From Trifolium pratense (taxonomy: Eukaryota > Streptophyta > Magnoliopsida > Fabales > Fabaceae): DNA of 64,000 bases. The notes below the pieces were generated by a model. The model was not told the origin of the DNA. It saw nothing but the letters and a program-made list of their open reading frames with translations, and did no database searches. A program made the position numbers and the translations under genes. Positions within the stretch are counted from its first letter, which is position 1. Each line of letters begins with the position of its first letter. The DNA lies in the NCBI RefSeq assembly GCF_020283565.1, contig NC_060060.1, positions 63,969,257 to 64,033,256 of the forward strand, given 5' to 3'. This document shows positions 31,902-44,933 of this stretch, one piece after another.

Positions 31902-34276
31902 AAATGTTTATTTTTTTCAAATGTCTTTAATTTTTATCCACTATTATCTTAAGGTTTTATTAAAAAATAAACTACTATCATATTTTCAAAAAATATAAAA
32001 TAGATTATCATGTCGGTCATACTTTTCAATAGAAGCCAAATATTATATCATCAACCACTTCCTAAACACGAGACATTATAGGAAGGATACAAATGATACA
32101 TCAAAAATCTCAATCAGCCAAACACAAAATACTCAAGAACACTCAAAACCAAAACACCATGTATCACACAAGAGGTCATATAAAAGCACCCCTAGTACCT
32201 TAAAGAAATACTATCATGTTATATAAATATAAAGTAGACATATAGACTTAAACTTGATTCGACCTACATATTTTCACTTTATTATACACAATTTAAGTCG
32301 AGTAACAATTCATAATATAACATACTAAGAAATTTCAGATCAAATCTAAGAAAAAGCCAATGATAGAATAAACCAAATCTTAAATTTTAAAGAATATTTT
32401 TTCTGTCAAGTTATCTAGTGATTAAAAATTCCAAGTAAATAAGTGGAGTGTTCGGGGTTCAAATATCAGCTCATACGTATATAATGCAATATCCCTACCA
32501 ACTGAGCTAGATTTGAAATTTCAGATCAAATCTAAGAAAAAGCCAATGATAGAATAGACCAAATCTTAAATAAGAATATTTTTTCTGTCAAGTTATCTAG
32601 TGGTTAAAAATCCAAGTAAACAAGTGGAGTGTTCGGGGTTCAAACATCGGTTCATACGTATATAATGTAATATCTCTACCAACTGAATTAAGTTTACAAT
32701 GACTAAAAAATATTTTTTATAAACAAGAAAAATGCTAACATTTTTCTTGGTGTTAATTAGCATGATCCTATAAACAAATAAGAAGGAAAGTTTGGTTCAT
32801 CTCATAAACTTGGCTTTCCATGACAATCAAATGTGGGGTGATAAGTACCTCCAACTGCAATATTAATATTACAAGAGACAAGAGTCGGGTATTTATTAAT
32901 AAATAAAACAATCACAAGGAGGCAATATGAAAAATGAAGATATATAAAACAAAAATTATATTATATTTTTACACATCTCATCCCATCATAAGCTCGAAAT
33001 ATTCATAAGTCTTATTTTCTCAATTTGTTTTAATTATGAAAAAAAAATACAACTCTTCTTGTGAAGTAATGCATCTATATCACTGATTCATATTAGACAA
33101 AGCCCTATATATAATATACATTACTTCAAATTTTCTTTATTTTGACTATCCCTTTTTATAGAGCAAAATAGTGCAAATGTCACTTCTAATGAACTGTTAT
33201 CTTGACAACAACAGGCATAGGATTTTGAGTGGGCCATTTGGAAAGTTGTCATGATTAGCTGTTGTCGAACCATTTGTCAAAATGATAATGTGTTCATGTT
33301 TTGGGATGGAGAGTGGTTCTTATATCATGCAAGTTAGGCACACAAATTCATGTGACAATGTCTCAAAGATGCAGGTGTAAGATAAGCATCTTGAACCTAA
33401 GTTAAATACCTTGAAAGTTCCTTCATACCTACCATATATTCGTATGCATCCAACCAGAAAGTTCATGTTTAAGGTGTACTGACGTTTGGCCCGTGTTATA
33501 GCACATATGTTAAAGATGTACTGGGAATTAGAGTCTAATGACATCTCTAAAGAAACCTATACAATTTTATAGATCTTATGGCATATCAGATGCATTTGAA
33601 GTGTTGGAACGTGTAATACAACACATGACAATAAACTTATTTTTTAAAAACTACTTAATCCACTAGGTTTTCAGAATGAACATTTTTTTCATGGTCAATT
33701 TCAAGAAAAAATTCAAGTCCACACTTTATAAGTCCCACAAGTTTTGTCGTATGCTCATGGACTCATGGTCCTGCCTCCTACATTATGTTTCAAATAGTCT
33801 ACTTGATGTATAATGAAAATAATATTAAACAATAACTCAACATATTTGTTACCTCAACAACAAAACAATTGACATAGTAATTTGTACAATTAGAAAAATT
33901 GTCAAAAAGAAATAGAGAAAATGAAAAATGCCACTGTCAATTTAAACTAGTTTTACATTACTGTTTTTAACTAGCCCTAATTTTTTTTGGTCATGCAAAA
34001 TTGCAAACCAGCAATTATTAGAACAGTAGTTGTTTTTAATTGACCTAAAAGAAAAATGAAAATAAAAAAAATGTTATTGATGTAAATTGATGGTCACGAG
34101 TATTTATCAATGTATAAAAAATACGGCATCTGTAGTTTCACTACAATAAACATGGCGCCAAGTTTGCAAATAAAATACTTTTAAGTTAGAATGTTGAAAA
34201 TAATTTATGTTAGAAACGTGCGCCTGGGGCAGAGTACATTCCGAAATGTAACGAACCGCGGATAAAATTAAAATGG
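31902..34276. other. Intergenic, mostly AT-rich
   Basis: Apart from the tandem duplication at 32331-32698 I see no gene. The stretch 33230-33560 is less AT-rich and may be a very decayed coding remnant, but no domain is recognisable in any frame. Confidence 0.4.
32331..32698. repeat. Tandem duplication of a 186-bp unit with a tRNA-like SINE remnant
   Basis: The unit starting AATTTCAGATCAAATCTAAG at 32331 restarts at 32517 with few changes. Each unit includes 'agtggagtgttcggggttcaa', which resembles an RNA polymerase III B box, and 'taccaactga'. Confidence 0.75.
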
Positions 34277-37200
34277 TCACGAACTATGCCATCTCCCTAG
34301 AGCCTCACCAACTCGTATTCTATCCCCACATTTGACATTGAAATTGAACTCTTGTGATGAATCGCCTTCCTGAAGCAGTTTTGAAATTGGAGCTTGGAAA
34401 ATAAGCACAACTGTTGATCCCATGTTGAAAGCACCTAACTAGAGATCAAGAAGAAAAAAAAATGAATTGTGAAATCTACTTGATAGTACACTAGTAATTT
34501 GAGTACCATAAAAGGAAACAAGTTGAGCAGCATCTCGACATTCTCTATAATAGTGAATCAAGCACAACATTCTAAAAGATAACTTAGATCACACTTCTAA
34601 CCTCATCTCCTTTCTTAAGTACTCTACCAACACCTTCACAATCATAGACCCGTTCTTCAGGAAGATCTGAATGTAGGGACTTCTTTATTGCCTTGTTTGT
34701 TTGAAGTTCGGGCTCAATGAAAAGCTGTCATGAAAATGATAGAGTTTAAACTGAAGGAAATAATGAAAAAGCAAGTAATGACAGGACACCAGTAACTGTA
34801 TATACAAGTCATCCAAGCCAATGGGCTATCTTTAATATTGGGTCCGCTGGCTTTTATTTTTCAATTTTGGTTCATTAAAAAAGAAACTTATTTTTATTTT
34901 TTTTTTGTATTAACCCTTTGGTTCTTAGGAGAAGGGGAAATCAGTAATCCAGAGTTCGGCCGTGAGGTAAGTAAAGTTTGGCCAAAAATTGTTCCTGCCA
35001 GGAGTCGAACTCGGGTTCTCCCAAACGATCCGTCCTAGGGGTAGCTCATTAACCACTTGAGTCCAATGTCTTGGTTAAAAAGGAAAGGAAACTTATTTTG
35101 ATCCATGCAAAGCTGATATATACAAGCTAGAGTATGTTAGTTAACTTGTTGGGAAGGAAAAGTAGGACTTGCAAAACTAACAACAGTTTTAGTTATTTAG
35201 CTGGGTTGCTATATCCCGGATAATGGGTTTGGTGGAAGTTGATCATGTTTTTATTATGTTAGTACTTCTATAGTTTTATTAGATTATTGAGGAACTGTGG
35301 ACAAACCTCAATTGAGCCAATATTTGTGGCGCCAACTGCAGCAAGCGCCATAAACCCTTCCTGCCACACACCTTCAAGAATAACCTGAACAATTTTTTAG
35401 TCAAAGAATTTAATCAGTGTTGAATTAAACCAATCAGGAACTATAAAAGCAAACAACATCCAAGGCATAATAAAGGTTAATGTTCTGATTTTTTTTTTGA
35501 AGAAGCTAAATTAGCCCACCTAAATTGGCACCAAAGAGAATCAAACCTGAGACCTTAAGGAGGAGCACACTCCCAGGTCCCAAGCCAATACCACCAGACC
35601 AACCCAAGTGGGTTAGTTAAGGTTCTAATTAAAGGACACCATCGTGATGAACTTATAAAGAACTTACTAACTACAGAGCTGTTTGTCCTATTATAGAGTG
35701 GTGAATGATTAACCATTTTATGACAGGATTCCCCTCTTGATTAATGGGGTATTCTTTATGAATAAGTTCATATGCTGGTATTCAATGGTAATTCTCCCAA
35801 AATAAAAGCAAGACAAAGGCATAACACAAAAGGGAAACTCCCAGGAGTTTACATATAGTACTAAGTGCACCTATACAAAATGGCACTTCAAAAATAAACT
35901 AGATAGAGTTGCTTGTGCTAGTGAATAAGTTCCTGTTAATTTTTCAGCTAACATATTCTTTCAAGTGAAAAAGTTTTCTTGACAAAGTCCTAACTTTAAT
36001 TTTTTTAAATTGCAAAACTACATAAATAAAAACACGAGGCCTTGCAAGTAGAAGCTAGGTAAAATACACTCTTATTGCCCATGGCAATAAGATATCAGTT
36101 ACCCTCTCATTCTCAATATAGAGGTTTCTAATTGTTCTTGTAGCACGTTCGTTCACAGGATAAAGATGGCCTGCAGCAAAAACAGTAAACCAAAATAAGA
36201 ATATAATAAACAAATTACAAATTAACTAGTATGCTGCATGATAATCATATAGTACTGAGTTCACAAGTCACAACCAAATAAAGTACTAACTTTCTTCAAC
36301 TCAAGGTCAAACAAAGAAAGACATCATTACACATGATGGATTAATATGGAAAGGAGAATTTTGCCCAAATTCCTTCTAGAAAGGGTTTCTGTTATAATTC
36401 AAGTCCATGAGTGCCCATCCTGAAAAACAAGCATACTCAATAGAAGTGTCTTATGACTTAAGTACCACATTGAACCTACTACTTTGCAAAACACATGACA
36501 TTGCACACCCTTTTAAAAGCCAGTGTTAGCTATGACCACTTTAGGCATCCACTAAGGGCGGTATTATGATACAATATAAAATCACTCCCGCATCTTTACT
36601 AAATAACTTAAGTTTTTCGGATAGTTGGTTCATGACATGACATTAGAATTAGAGCCTTTATAACCAAATGGTTTAGAGTTCAATCATAACTGTCCTCAAT
36701 CCTCATTTTTATATTATAAAAAGTTAAATTTCAGCATAAGGCATGTGGGTTTGTGCATTGTTCACACACCAGCCCAAGATGATCTTGCATGAAGGGACAT
36801 GTTAGAGATATAATATAAAACCATCCATGAGTCATTGTGTCTTTACCTAAGAACTTAAACTATTAAAACAGATTAACATGAGGTGTTATTCTTAATTTGT
36901 TCGACTGGTAAGATTTGCATGAGATGGTTTACCAGAAAAATGTCTGCGTACAAGAATATTCCAGTCAGCTGGGGAATGTATCCGATGGTAATCTCCAGGA
37001 TTTAAGTAAATCACACAGTAGAAAAGGCCTCTCTTTGCGCTGCAATGGAAAATTTTAATGATGAATAGACTGTCATGCATTACATTTAATTTCTGTAGCA
37101 ATAGAATTTTAAGCTGAAATATCGGTTCTAGGGGACTACATATCAATGCAAAACAATACACTTGGCGTAAAAAAGTAACAGTTATTGTAATATAAATAAG

Positions 37201-38787
37201 AAATACCAATGTGAAATGCAAGCTTCTGAACCATGTAAGTATTCAAGCAATAAAAGTGCTGAAAAACAATTTTTCTTGTGTAGTTTGAAGTTTGAACTAC
37301 TCTTAAGTTTGCTTTATAATTTTAAAATAATAAGAACCATGCACAAAGAGAAGTAGGGCTTCTTGACAAGATGACAGGAAATATATTAAAAATTGTAAAA
37401 GAAAAAGAAAACTTTCTTATTATAAAGCTTTTATGGCACCGTTAGGCCCTTTATCCTGTTTAGTTAAATCAGCCTTGGTTTCTATCATAAGTAATCAGCA
37501 AGCTTACAAAATCATGGTTCATAAGTTTAAAACCTACCTGAATTTGAAAACATATATAAATTTCTATCAAATGCGTCATGGAAAAATAACCGGATTTGCA
37601 TGATTAACATTTACAGCTTTCTTTAACAACCAGATCTATTTAAATATAAATGCTCACAGCCAGATGAATCGAGATATTGGCAGCAAAAAAAAAAATTAGA
37701 ACTACATCAACAAATTACCGTGATGAAGTTGGGTCCCAAACTTTTGGAGAAGCTAATGAAACTCTCCACCATGATTTCTTGCTCTTCTCGGTAGTTGTTA
37801 TTGATTCAGTATGCTCCTCTTGCACATTGATATCAGCAGCTGTTGGAAGGAGAGAGCTTGCACCAAGAAGGGAAAAAACGGGATACGAAAACCCTTTAAC
37901 TTGTTCAATCATTGCCCCCGCTCCTTTCAACTCTCCAAATCTTAAGACTGTGCCATCAACAGGACTGACCTGTAGAAAATGAATATGGTCAAGCAAGTAA
38001 TGTATCAGATATCAACTAAAAACAGTACAAATGAATATGTTTGAGATTGCCAAATAGATGTTACCAGTTACCAGACATTGTGGATCAGCATTGATAGGCC
38101 TGGAACCTTCTTTCAAAGCACGAGCAAAAAATTCCTTTAAAGATGTATACTCTTCCAGAGGTAAAGCAGCTTCTTCTAAATCTGTGATGTCATTAGGAAT
38201 TAGGATTACATTGACACAAATTTTAAAGCATAGTTTATCACGATTTTTTTTTTCCATTTTAGTGGCTATATAAGCTTATTACAATAAAATGAAAAATGTT
38301 AACATCAACAAGAAAGGCATAACTACAATACTTGAATGGAATGCCCGAGCCCAAGCTCTGTATACATGTGGCCTTAACCACACTGGTATTTCCTGAAAAT
38401 TTAGGTAAAATCATCATATAAATAATATTACATGTAGAATATATAAGACTTGGATTGAATGAAAGGAGATTGAAAAATATAATGATACAAATATACTTTA
38501 AACTCTTAAAAATTATGATGTACAGTGCTACTTTTTTATTTCAGTGTACTTTCTTTTTCCTGATTAGGATCCCTGCCCTGTTTTTCCTCCCTTACCATCA
38601 TATCATGTACTTTCTTTCCTTCTAATAATATCTCTTTTTTTCATATATTAAAAGGCCATTTTTATTTGTTCATTAGGTTTCTTATAGTTGCATTACTTCA
38701 AATACTGTCTCTTTAGTCTTTACTATTATTACCAGTGGCAATACAAGGGGAACACAATTGCAAACAGAAAACAAAACAGTTTAATGG

Positions 38788-38851
<64 letters not shown>

Positions 38852-40224
38852 TATTCAAAGGTTGAGTTAACTTCTTACCATGCTAGTCAACTGTCCCCAA
38901 CATCTAGAAATCGATCGTAGAGGCAGTAATCTCAAAAATGAAGCCTAGTTAGATACAACACAGGTCTTAGTAAGCGTTCAGATACAACACAAAAAACATA
39001 CATTCTTTCTTCCCCATTTTATGGAGAAGAAATAATCTTGGGGGAAGTAAAATTTATACCTTCGCATCGGGTTGGAACTCCAACTCAATCCCTTTTTCTC
39101 GCATCTCTTCATGCTGCCACAAGGGTAAACAATTTTTTTAATCGAGATTATAAAATATAAACTGCAATTGAGCAAGAGATAACATGAGCAACAAATTCTC
39201 AACTGGTTTGAGCTAAGGGTTAAAGGACCAGTGAAGGAGAAAATACTAACATTAACAATTTATTATTGACTTTGGCCGTTTTAGAATGAACATGAGCAAC
39301 AAATTCAATAAGTGAAACAGTTCAATGTGTCCCACAAAGTCACAAACAGAAGGCCTTCGCCTCACACAAAGTGTTTCTTGTTTTTCTTAACACAGGCTTT
39401 AATTTTATAGAGCAATGGATGTATACGAAAAATGAGAAATAAACGGTAAACACAAATGACCTAATGGAAATGACTAATTACCATCATAGAAAATGCAGTT
39501 GAACTCTACAACAATACAAATGGAGAAAAATGGAGATCACTGATATAACGGCGACCCTAACCCTAAAAGGCATTACACATAATGAGTAGTCAAAAGCGGA
39601 CCTTCTTGTCATCATACATTCGTCTGGCATGTAGAGCACCAAGCATAAGTATTGTAGCAACTGTTGCTCCAGGTAAGAAATAAGAAGAATCCCCTGCACA
39701 TTCTCACATCACATCAATAATACTTACACACATAAAGAACCTATATGAATTGACTTATTTGAGCTTATCTACCGACATAAGTACTTGTGAGTTGTGACAC
39801 TGTTTGGGAGAACTTATAAAAAACAGCTTATAAGTTATAACATGTTCCTAAGTTGTTTTCAACATATTTCCATAAGCTCTTCAGTATAGCTTATAGATTA
39901 TATGAAAGCAGTAATATACTAAAAATCATAATATATTACATTCCAACTAGGCTAATTATTTTGAAAACCTAGTTCAATTTGTATAGTTGAATATTGGATC
40001 ACTACTTGTAATTGTTGAGCATTGAATGAGGTTAATAGTTAAAAAGCAGTTAGTTAAGTGAAGTGACCTTGAGAGTTTCCTCCTCCATTGGTGGCGGCGT
40101 TGATAGAAGGAGGAGGTTGAGGTGTAAGAAGCTTTTTGGTGAAGGAAGTGAAGGGTTTAGAGTGGTTAAGAAAACGAGTGTGGTAATAGAATAGAGGGAA
40201 CCTATGCGGAACCCTTGGTTTCAT
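34277..40224 (-). CDS. PSD1: Phosphatidylserine decarboxylase, mitochondrial type
   Basis: Eleven exons join in frame to 420 residues: 40224-40068, 39693-39602, 39113-39060, 38392-38332, 38181-38072, 37969-37719, 37039-36933, 36170-36103, 35384-35307, 34724-34602, 34438-34277. The Arg/His-rich start [18 protein letters not shown] fits a mitochondrial presequence, and a hydrophobic segment ([14 protein letters not shown]) follows. Core motifs are [42 protein letters not shown], and near the end [14 protein letters not shown]. Ser375 of GST is the expected self-cleavage site that becomes the pyruvoyl group. The enzyme converts phosphatidylserine to phosphatidylethanolamine. A partial copy of the exon 9 region lies at 44934-46240. 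Confidence 0.95.
34925..35070. repeat. tRNA-like dispersed repeat in a PSD1 intron
   Basis: Contains 'aggagtcgaactcgggttctcc' and 'agctcattaaccacttgagtcc', words shared in type with other tRNA-derived repeats here. A similar but distinct segment lies at 35505-35612 ('gaatcaaacctgagacct'). Confidence 0.45.
38793..38850. repeat. (TAA)n microsatellite in a PSD1 intron
   Basis: About 19 ATA/TAA units in the intron between the third and fourth coding exons. Confidence 0.95.
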
Positions 40225-40329
40225 TTTCACAGTTTAGAGGACAACACCGAATTCGGAAGCTCTAGAGAGACTCTATTATACTGAACTAGTACTTCTTTTC
40301 GTCGGCCCTCCTCATCCTCTGGTGTTCGG

Positions 40330-40583
40330 ATGTTTTTTCTTTAGGTCTCAGGATTCTTTTTTCCCTCTTTAATTTTTTTTTTTTTGTTATTCAATAAAAA
40401 TTTCGATTGCTATGAATTGAATTTTTTTACCTTAAAAAAAAAAATTGATTTCTATTAACCGAATTTTTCCTGAATTTGAACTAGAACAAACTTCGGTTTC
40501 TGCAAACCGAAATTTTTAACAAGGGCAAAATTGAAATATTTGGAGTATAAAAGATACATGTGAGGCCTAGAAAGAAAACATAT
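40330..40583. mobile_element. MITE, member of a pair inverted relative to 60399-60630
   Basis: Ends TTTTTTCTTTAGGTCTCAGG and GAGGCCTAGAAAGAAAACA are inverted repeats. The interior contains 'aaacttcggtttctgcaaaccgaaatttttaac', which recurs inverted in the second copy. Confidence 0.65.
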
Positions 40584-40646
40584 TTGATTTGGTGAATAGC
40601 AAATCTATTGATTACATGTAATTTATATATATATATATATATATAT

Positions 40647-41041
40647 GAGTCAGGATCCGTTGACACCAACTAGTTTGACACCAAATGTTACACCTCTCAA
40701 TAACGTTTTAACCGATATAAATTTTATAAAATCCACCGTTGGATTGAAAGTTTACATCATATAGATCATTTGTGTAAAATTTCAGACAAATCCAAAATCA
40801 TTTGATATGCTATTGAGACACATAAAGATTAACGGCATTTAAAAAAATACAAAAACCGTTAATTTTGATGTATCTCAATAACATATCAAATGATTTTGGA
40901 TTTATTTGAAATTTTACACAAATGATCTATATGATGTAAACTTTCAATCCAACGGTGGATTTTATAAAATTTATATCGGTTAAAACGTTATTGAGAGGTG
41001 TAACATTTGGTGTCAAACTAGTTGGTGTCAACGGATCCTGA

Positions 41042-41044
<3 letters not shown>
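40647..41044. mobile_element. Long-hairpin MITE (398 bp) inside a TA microsatellite
   Basis: The arms are close to perfect over about 185 bp each: GAGTCAGGATCCGTTGACAC on the left is mirrored at the right end, and AACGTTATTGAGAGGTGTAAC mirrors the left arm. Only a short loop near 40835-40860 is unpaired. TA repeats flank both sides (40624-40646 and 41045-41099). Confidence 0.9.

Positions 41045-41099
<55 letters not shown>
41045..41099. repeat. (TA)n microsatellite
   Basis: About 27 TA units adjoining the long-hairpin MITE. Confidence 0.95.
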
Positions 41100-41102
<3 letters not shown>

Positions 41103-41519
41103 CTGATAATATGTATTTTCATTAAAACTAATTTATTCGTCATTATTACTGATTTTTTAAATTTTTTTAGTTTTTTTAAGACGAAAAATTAATAGTTATT
41201 TATTGTATTCGATTGGTAGAGAGTAGAGACTATTACATTATAGGTGGAGGAGTCAGTACAATTCAGGCTCACCACTTATTCACTTTTAAGATAAAATTTC
41301 TGTAATTAGACTGTTTACAAAATAAAAAAAATGAAACATTGATCCCTTAATTCAAATAGCAAGGACATGAAAGAACATAGTGATAGATATGTCCACGTAT
41401 TAAATCATTCGATGAATTTACCCCGAATGTCCGCATATGTTGAAATTTTAATAGATTTGTCCATATATATGATGTTTATAACTGTGATAATCACTTGATG
41501 GATTTAAAATTAGATTCTA

Positions 41520-42666
41520 GGCTTAATTACTTAATTGGTCTCATAAAGACATTTATGGTTTCAAATTGGTCCCTTAAAGAAAAAAAGGGCCAAATTGGTC
41601 CCTTAAAGACTTGCCGTTAAACATTTTGGTCCTTTCCGTCCAGAAACTGTTAATTTTTACAGGTGGCGAACTGGATGCTTACGTGGCTGCTATGTGGCTG
41701 CTATGACTAGACAAAAAAATTGGGTGATTGTGTATTTAACTTTGTTTGTTGATTTTAATCAAAAAAAAAATTAGGGTTCTTTCATATTCATCTTCATCAT
41801 TCTCTTCTTCTTCTTCTTTTGAGTAGCAATAGCGACGGGTGGTGGTGTTGGGTAACGACAATAATGGCGGAAACAACCACTGTGATGGGTGTTAGGTGGA
41901 AGGTGAGATATGAAACAAAAGGTGGTGGCTAGCTCGTGGAACCGCGACCACATCAGATCTACGACAGACAGAAGTTTTCCGGCGAAGCTTACCCTTTGTC
42001 TATTTGTTTTCTAAGCAGCGATGTTGATTTTAGGCATAAAATAATTCATAAAAGATGGGTGTGAAGAAAACATGGAAGAATTCATAATCTCGATGTTGAA
42101 TGTGTGAAAGAACAAAAAAGAATTGATAGAAAGATGAATATGAAGTTAAAGGATGTAATTGCTAAGCTTATAACACTTCTTCTGGGAAATTTAATTTTGT
42201 TAGGCCACAATAGTTGGCTTTTATTTGCTTAGTTTGATTCTATGGTTGTTGTCAAATTTATTTCAATTTGTTGTGGTTTGCCCCAATTCAAGTGAAACAG
42301 AGAACAATACCATCATACAGGCGGCGCTGGGATGGACGACGCAAGCTCTTTCTTTTTTTTCCTTTCTGAGTTTTCTGTTTTATCTCTTTTGTTTTTTAAT
42401 TTGCCATTTTTTTTTATTTTAAATTTTAACTTTAAGTTTTTATTTTAAAATTAAATGATTTACCTAGTAAGCAGCCATGTAAGCACCCATGTGAGCAGTC
42501 ACGTAAGCATCCAGTTCGCCACCTGTAAAAATTAACAGTTTCTGGACGGAAAGGACCAAAATGTTTAACGGCAAGGTCTTTAAGGGACCAATTTGACCCT
42601 TTTTTTCTTTAAGGGACCAATTTGAAACCATAAATGTCTTTAAGGGACCAATTAAGTAATTAAGCC
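41520..42666. mobile_element. Non-autonomous MULE, 1147 bp
   Basis: Terminal inverted repeats of about 180 bp (41520-41705 and about 42475-42666) start GGCTTAATTACTTAATTGGT. They carry repeated 'aagggaccaatttg' words and 'gtccagaaactgttaattttt'. A perfect 9-bp target duplication TAGATTCTA flanks it (41511-41519 and 42667-42675). The interior has no transposase; short frames at 41771-41953 and 42225-42422 are unrecognised. Confidence 0.93.
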
Positions 42667-43459
42667 TAGATTCTACCTAGTCAAAAGTTTATCGAGTTTA
42701 CACATTCAGAATTTTATAATTGTTAGGTCAAAGATTGAATGAATCATATCTTAATATAATTTTTAATTTATTTTAAAATAAAAATACCCTCATTTGAATC
42801 TTATATCTTTCGATCTTGATCAGTTATTTCAATGATCGTAGCGCAAATGCGGCAAACTATTTACAAAATAATAATGATTGGATGGATTCACTTTCACTTT
42901 GAGTGTCAAAAGACATAAAGTTTATTTTCCCAGAAAAATTACCATGCTGCTTAAATAAAAAAAGGTTACCATGGTTTTTTTCCCACAAATCCTAGTTTAA
43001 GTGACAGAAATGTCGAAATTGTTAGTGTCGGACGTCTTGATCGGGATTCGATCTCCGATCCCTCCGCTTTATGTGTATGAGTTTCTAATGACTTACCATT
43101 TCGTCTATCTACCAAACAAAAAAAAAATACTTGACCAAAAATAAAGTAAATCAACCATTTATTTACTAAAAAAACTTTTTTTTTTTGAGAAAATTTACTA
43201 AAAAACCTCGCTATTAATTAACTGGAAAAGTAGGGTTTAATTTTGCTTTTGAAACCTTTGTGCACCGCTGCCTCTCTCTCTCTCTCTCCGCCTTCCTGCA
43301 AATCGCATTTTCCTGGTATCTATATTCGTTCCTCAGTTCTCAACATTTTTAAGACCCGCTTTCGTTCCTCTTTCTACACTTTCTTTCTCTCATTCATCTA
43401 TTATATTTTCTTTTGTTTTATGCAGGAGTAGTTAATTCCTTTCAAATCAACCACAAAAA
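42667..43459. other. Intergenic and 5' leader of the eS12 gene
   Basis: A tRNA-like repeat ('gggattcgatctccgatcc', 43000-43115) is followed by the eS12 leader from about 43230, rich in CTCTCT/TTCTCT pyrimidine tracts typical of ribosomal-protein transcripts. Confidence 0.5.
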
Positions 43460-44586
43460 ATGTCAGGGTATGCTAATTTCTCTTCCCTCTGCTGCATGCC
43501 TGCATCTATCATATGAACTACTATATTGAATGTTTCAAATGAATTAGAAATAAAACGAATCAACTTAATTTGATTGGTTAGATAATTGGATCTGATATAA
43601 AACATCTGAACTAATCATATGCATAAGAAAACATCTCATGAATAGCTTTTTGTTGAATAGTTTATGATTCTTTGATTAGTTGCTGACTATTGAAAAAATC
43701 TTTGTTATGCAGTGAAGAAGAGGTTGTTGCTGCAGTTGAGCCTGTTGTTGCTGCAGGAATTCCAGGTGAGCCAATGGACATCATGACTGCTGTACAGCTC
43801 GTGCTTAGAAAGTCACGAGCTTATGGCGGTCTTGCACGAGGTCTTCATGAAGGTGCAAAAGCGATTGAGAAGCATGCTGCACAGCTTTGTGTTCTAGCTG
43901 AAGATTGTGACCAACCTGATTATGTCAAACTGGTGAAAGCCCTTTGCGCCGAGCATAATGTTAGCCTGTTGACAGTTCCAAATGCTAAGACCCTTGGAGA
44001 ATGGGCTGGTGTAAGTGCCCTTGATTCTTAACCTAGTTTTGACCAATTGCTTGTGTTGTCCCTTTATTCCAAACTATGAAGCACCGACATGACACGGACA
44101 TCGATACGTCCACACCAATAAGAATTTAAGAAAATGACCCAATTCAATATAATTATAAGTGTGTTTTGTTGTGTCGGTGTCCGACACCGACACGTGTCCC
44201 AGTGTGTCCAACACTGGGACACGCCTATTCCGAGGAGTGTCCGTGCTTCATAGGTTCCAAATTCCCAAATCTAGATTGTGAATTTTGATTCGTTTATTGT
44301 TCTTTATTTATGCTTGTACAGTTTTGTTGCGTCATTTTATTGTATTGATTTTTGGGAGTGTTTTTTCAATGCAGTTGTGCAAGATTGATTCAGAAGGTAA
44401 AGCTAGGAAGGTTACCGGTTGCTCTTGCGTGGTTGTCAGGGTATGACTACACTTGAAATGCAAATGTTTCTCGTGTCTTTTTTTTCACGCTATATATATG
44501 TATATTGAAGTGTTTGCATTTTGCAGGATTTTGGGGAGGAACATGAAGCCTATAATGTTGTTTTGCAACATGTGAAAGCTAACTGA
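43460..44586 (+). CDS. RPS12: 40S ribosomal protein eS12 (RPS12)
   Basis: Four exons (43460-43467, 43713-44010, 44375-44440, 44527-44586) join to 143 residues. Only eight coding bases (ATG TCA GG) are in the first exon. The protein starts MSGEEEVVAAVEPVV and includes LRKSRAYGGLARGLHEGAKA, an LCVLAEDCDQPDYVKLVKAL motif, CAEHNVSLL, LGEWAGLCKIDSEGKARKV and the Cys-rich VTGCSCVVV, all characteristic of eS12 in the L7Ae/L30e-like fold. Length equals the family norm. It is a structural component of the small subunit beak. A palindromic repeat sits in intron 2. Confidence 0.97.
44074..44253. mobile_element. Palindromic MITE in eS12 intron 2
   Basis: Ends CTATGAAGCACCGACA and TGTCCGTGCTTCATAG are inverted repeats. 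The interior holds nested palindromes (TGTCGGTGTCCGACACCGAC and CCCAGTGTGTCCAACACTGGG). Confidence 0.75.
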
Positions 44587-44933
44587 GTTGTAATATGCAT
44601 TGATTTGCGGTTTTCAATTTGAAGTTTTTGTATGAGTCTTGTGAATTTTGCCTCTCTGAAGAATTTGCCAAATGGATTTTGATGGTTTATGATGATTTAA
44701 TACATTATTCATCTCATTTTTGCTCTTGCTCAATTTTGACTACATACTCTGTTTTTCTTTGCTATTGAGACTGCCCTGTTCAGTGAAATTGTCTATGCTA
44801 ATCAAGTTCTGAACTAGAAGAGTAATTCGACTGGTACAAAACATATGCTAGTTAACATTGAAATAGAACTAGCATTGTAAGTTTGTAACAAGTACATTAG
44901 CAAAGCAAGTATGGTAGAGTACTACTGTTGAGG

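Noticed and set aside
32331..32698. CRISPR-like or regulatory array
   Set aside because: Only two units of 186 bp, no spacers, and plant nuclear context; a simple tandem duplication.
33230..33600. Possible decayed transposase or host-gene remnant
   Set aside because: Some phrases look coding on the plus strand, but no family could be named and many stops occur.
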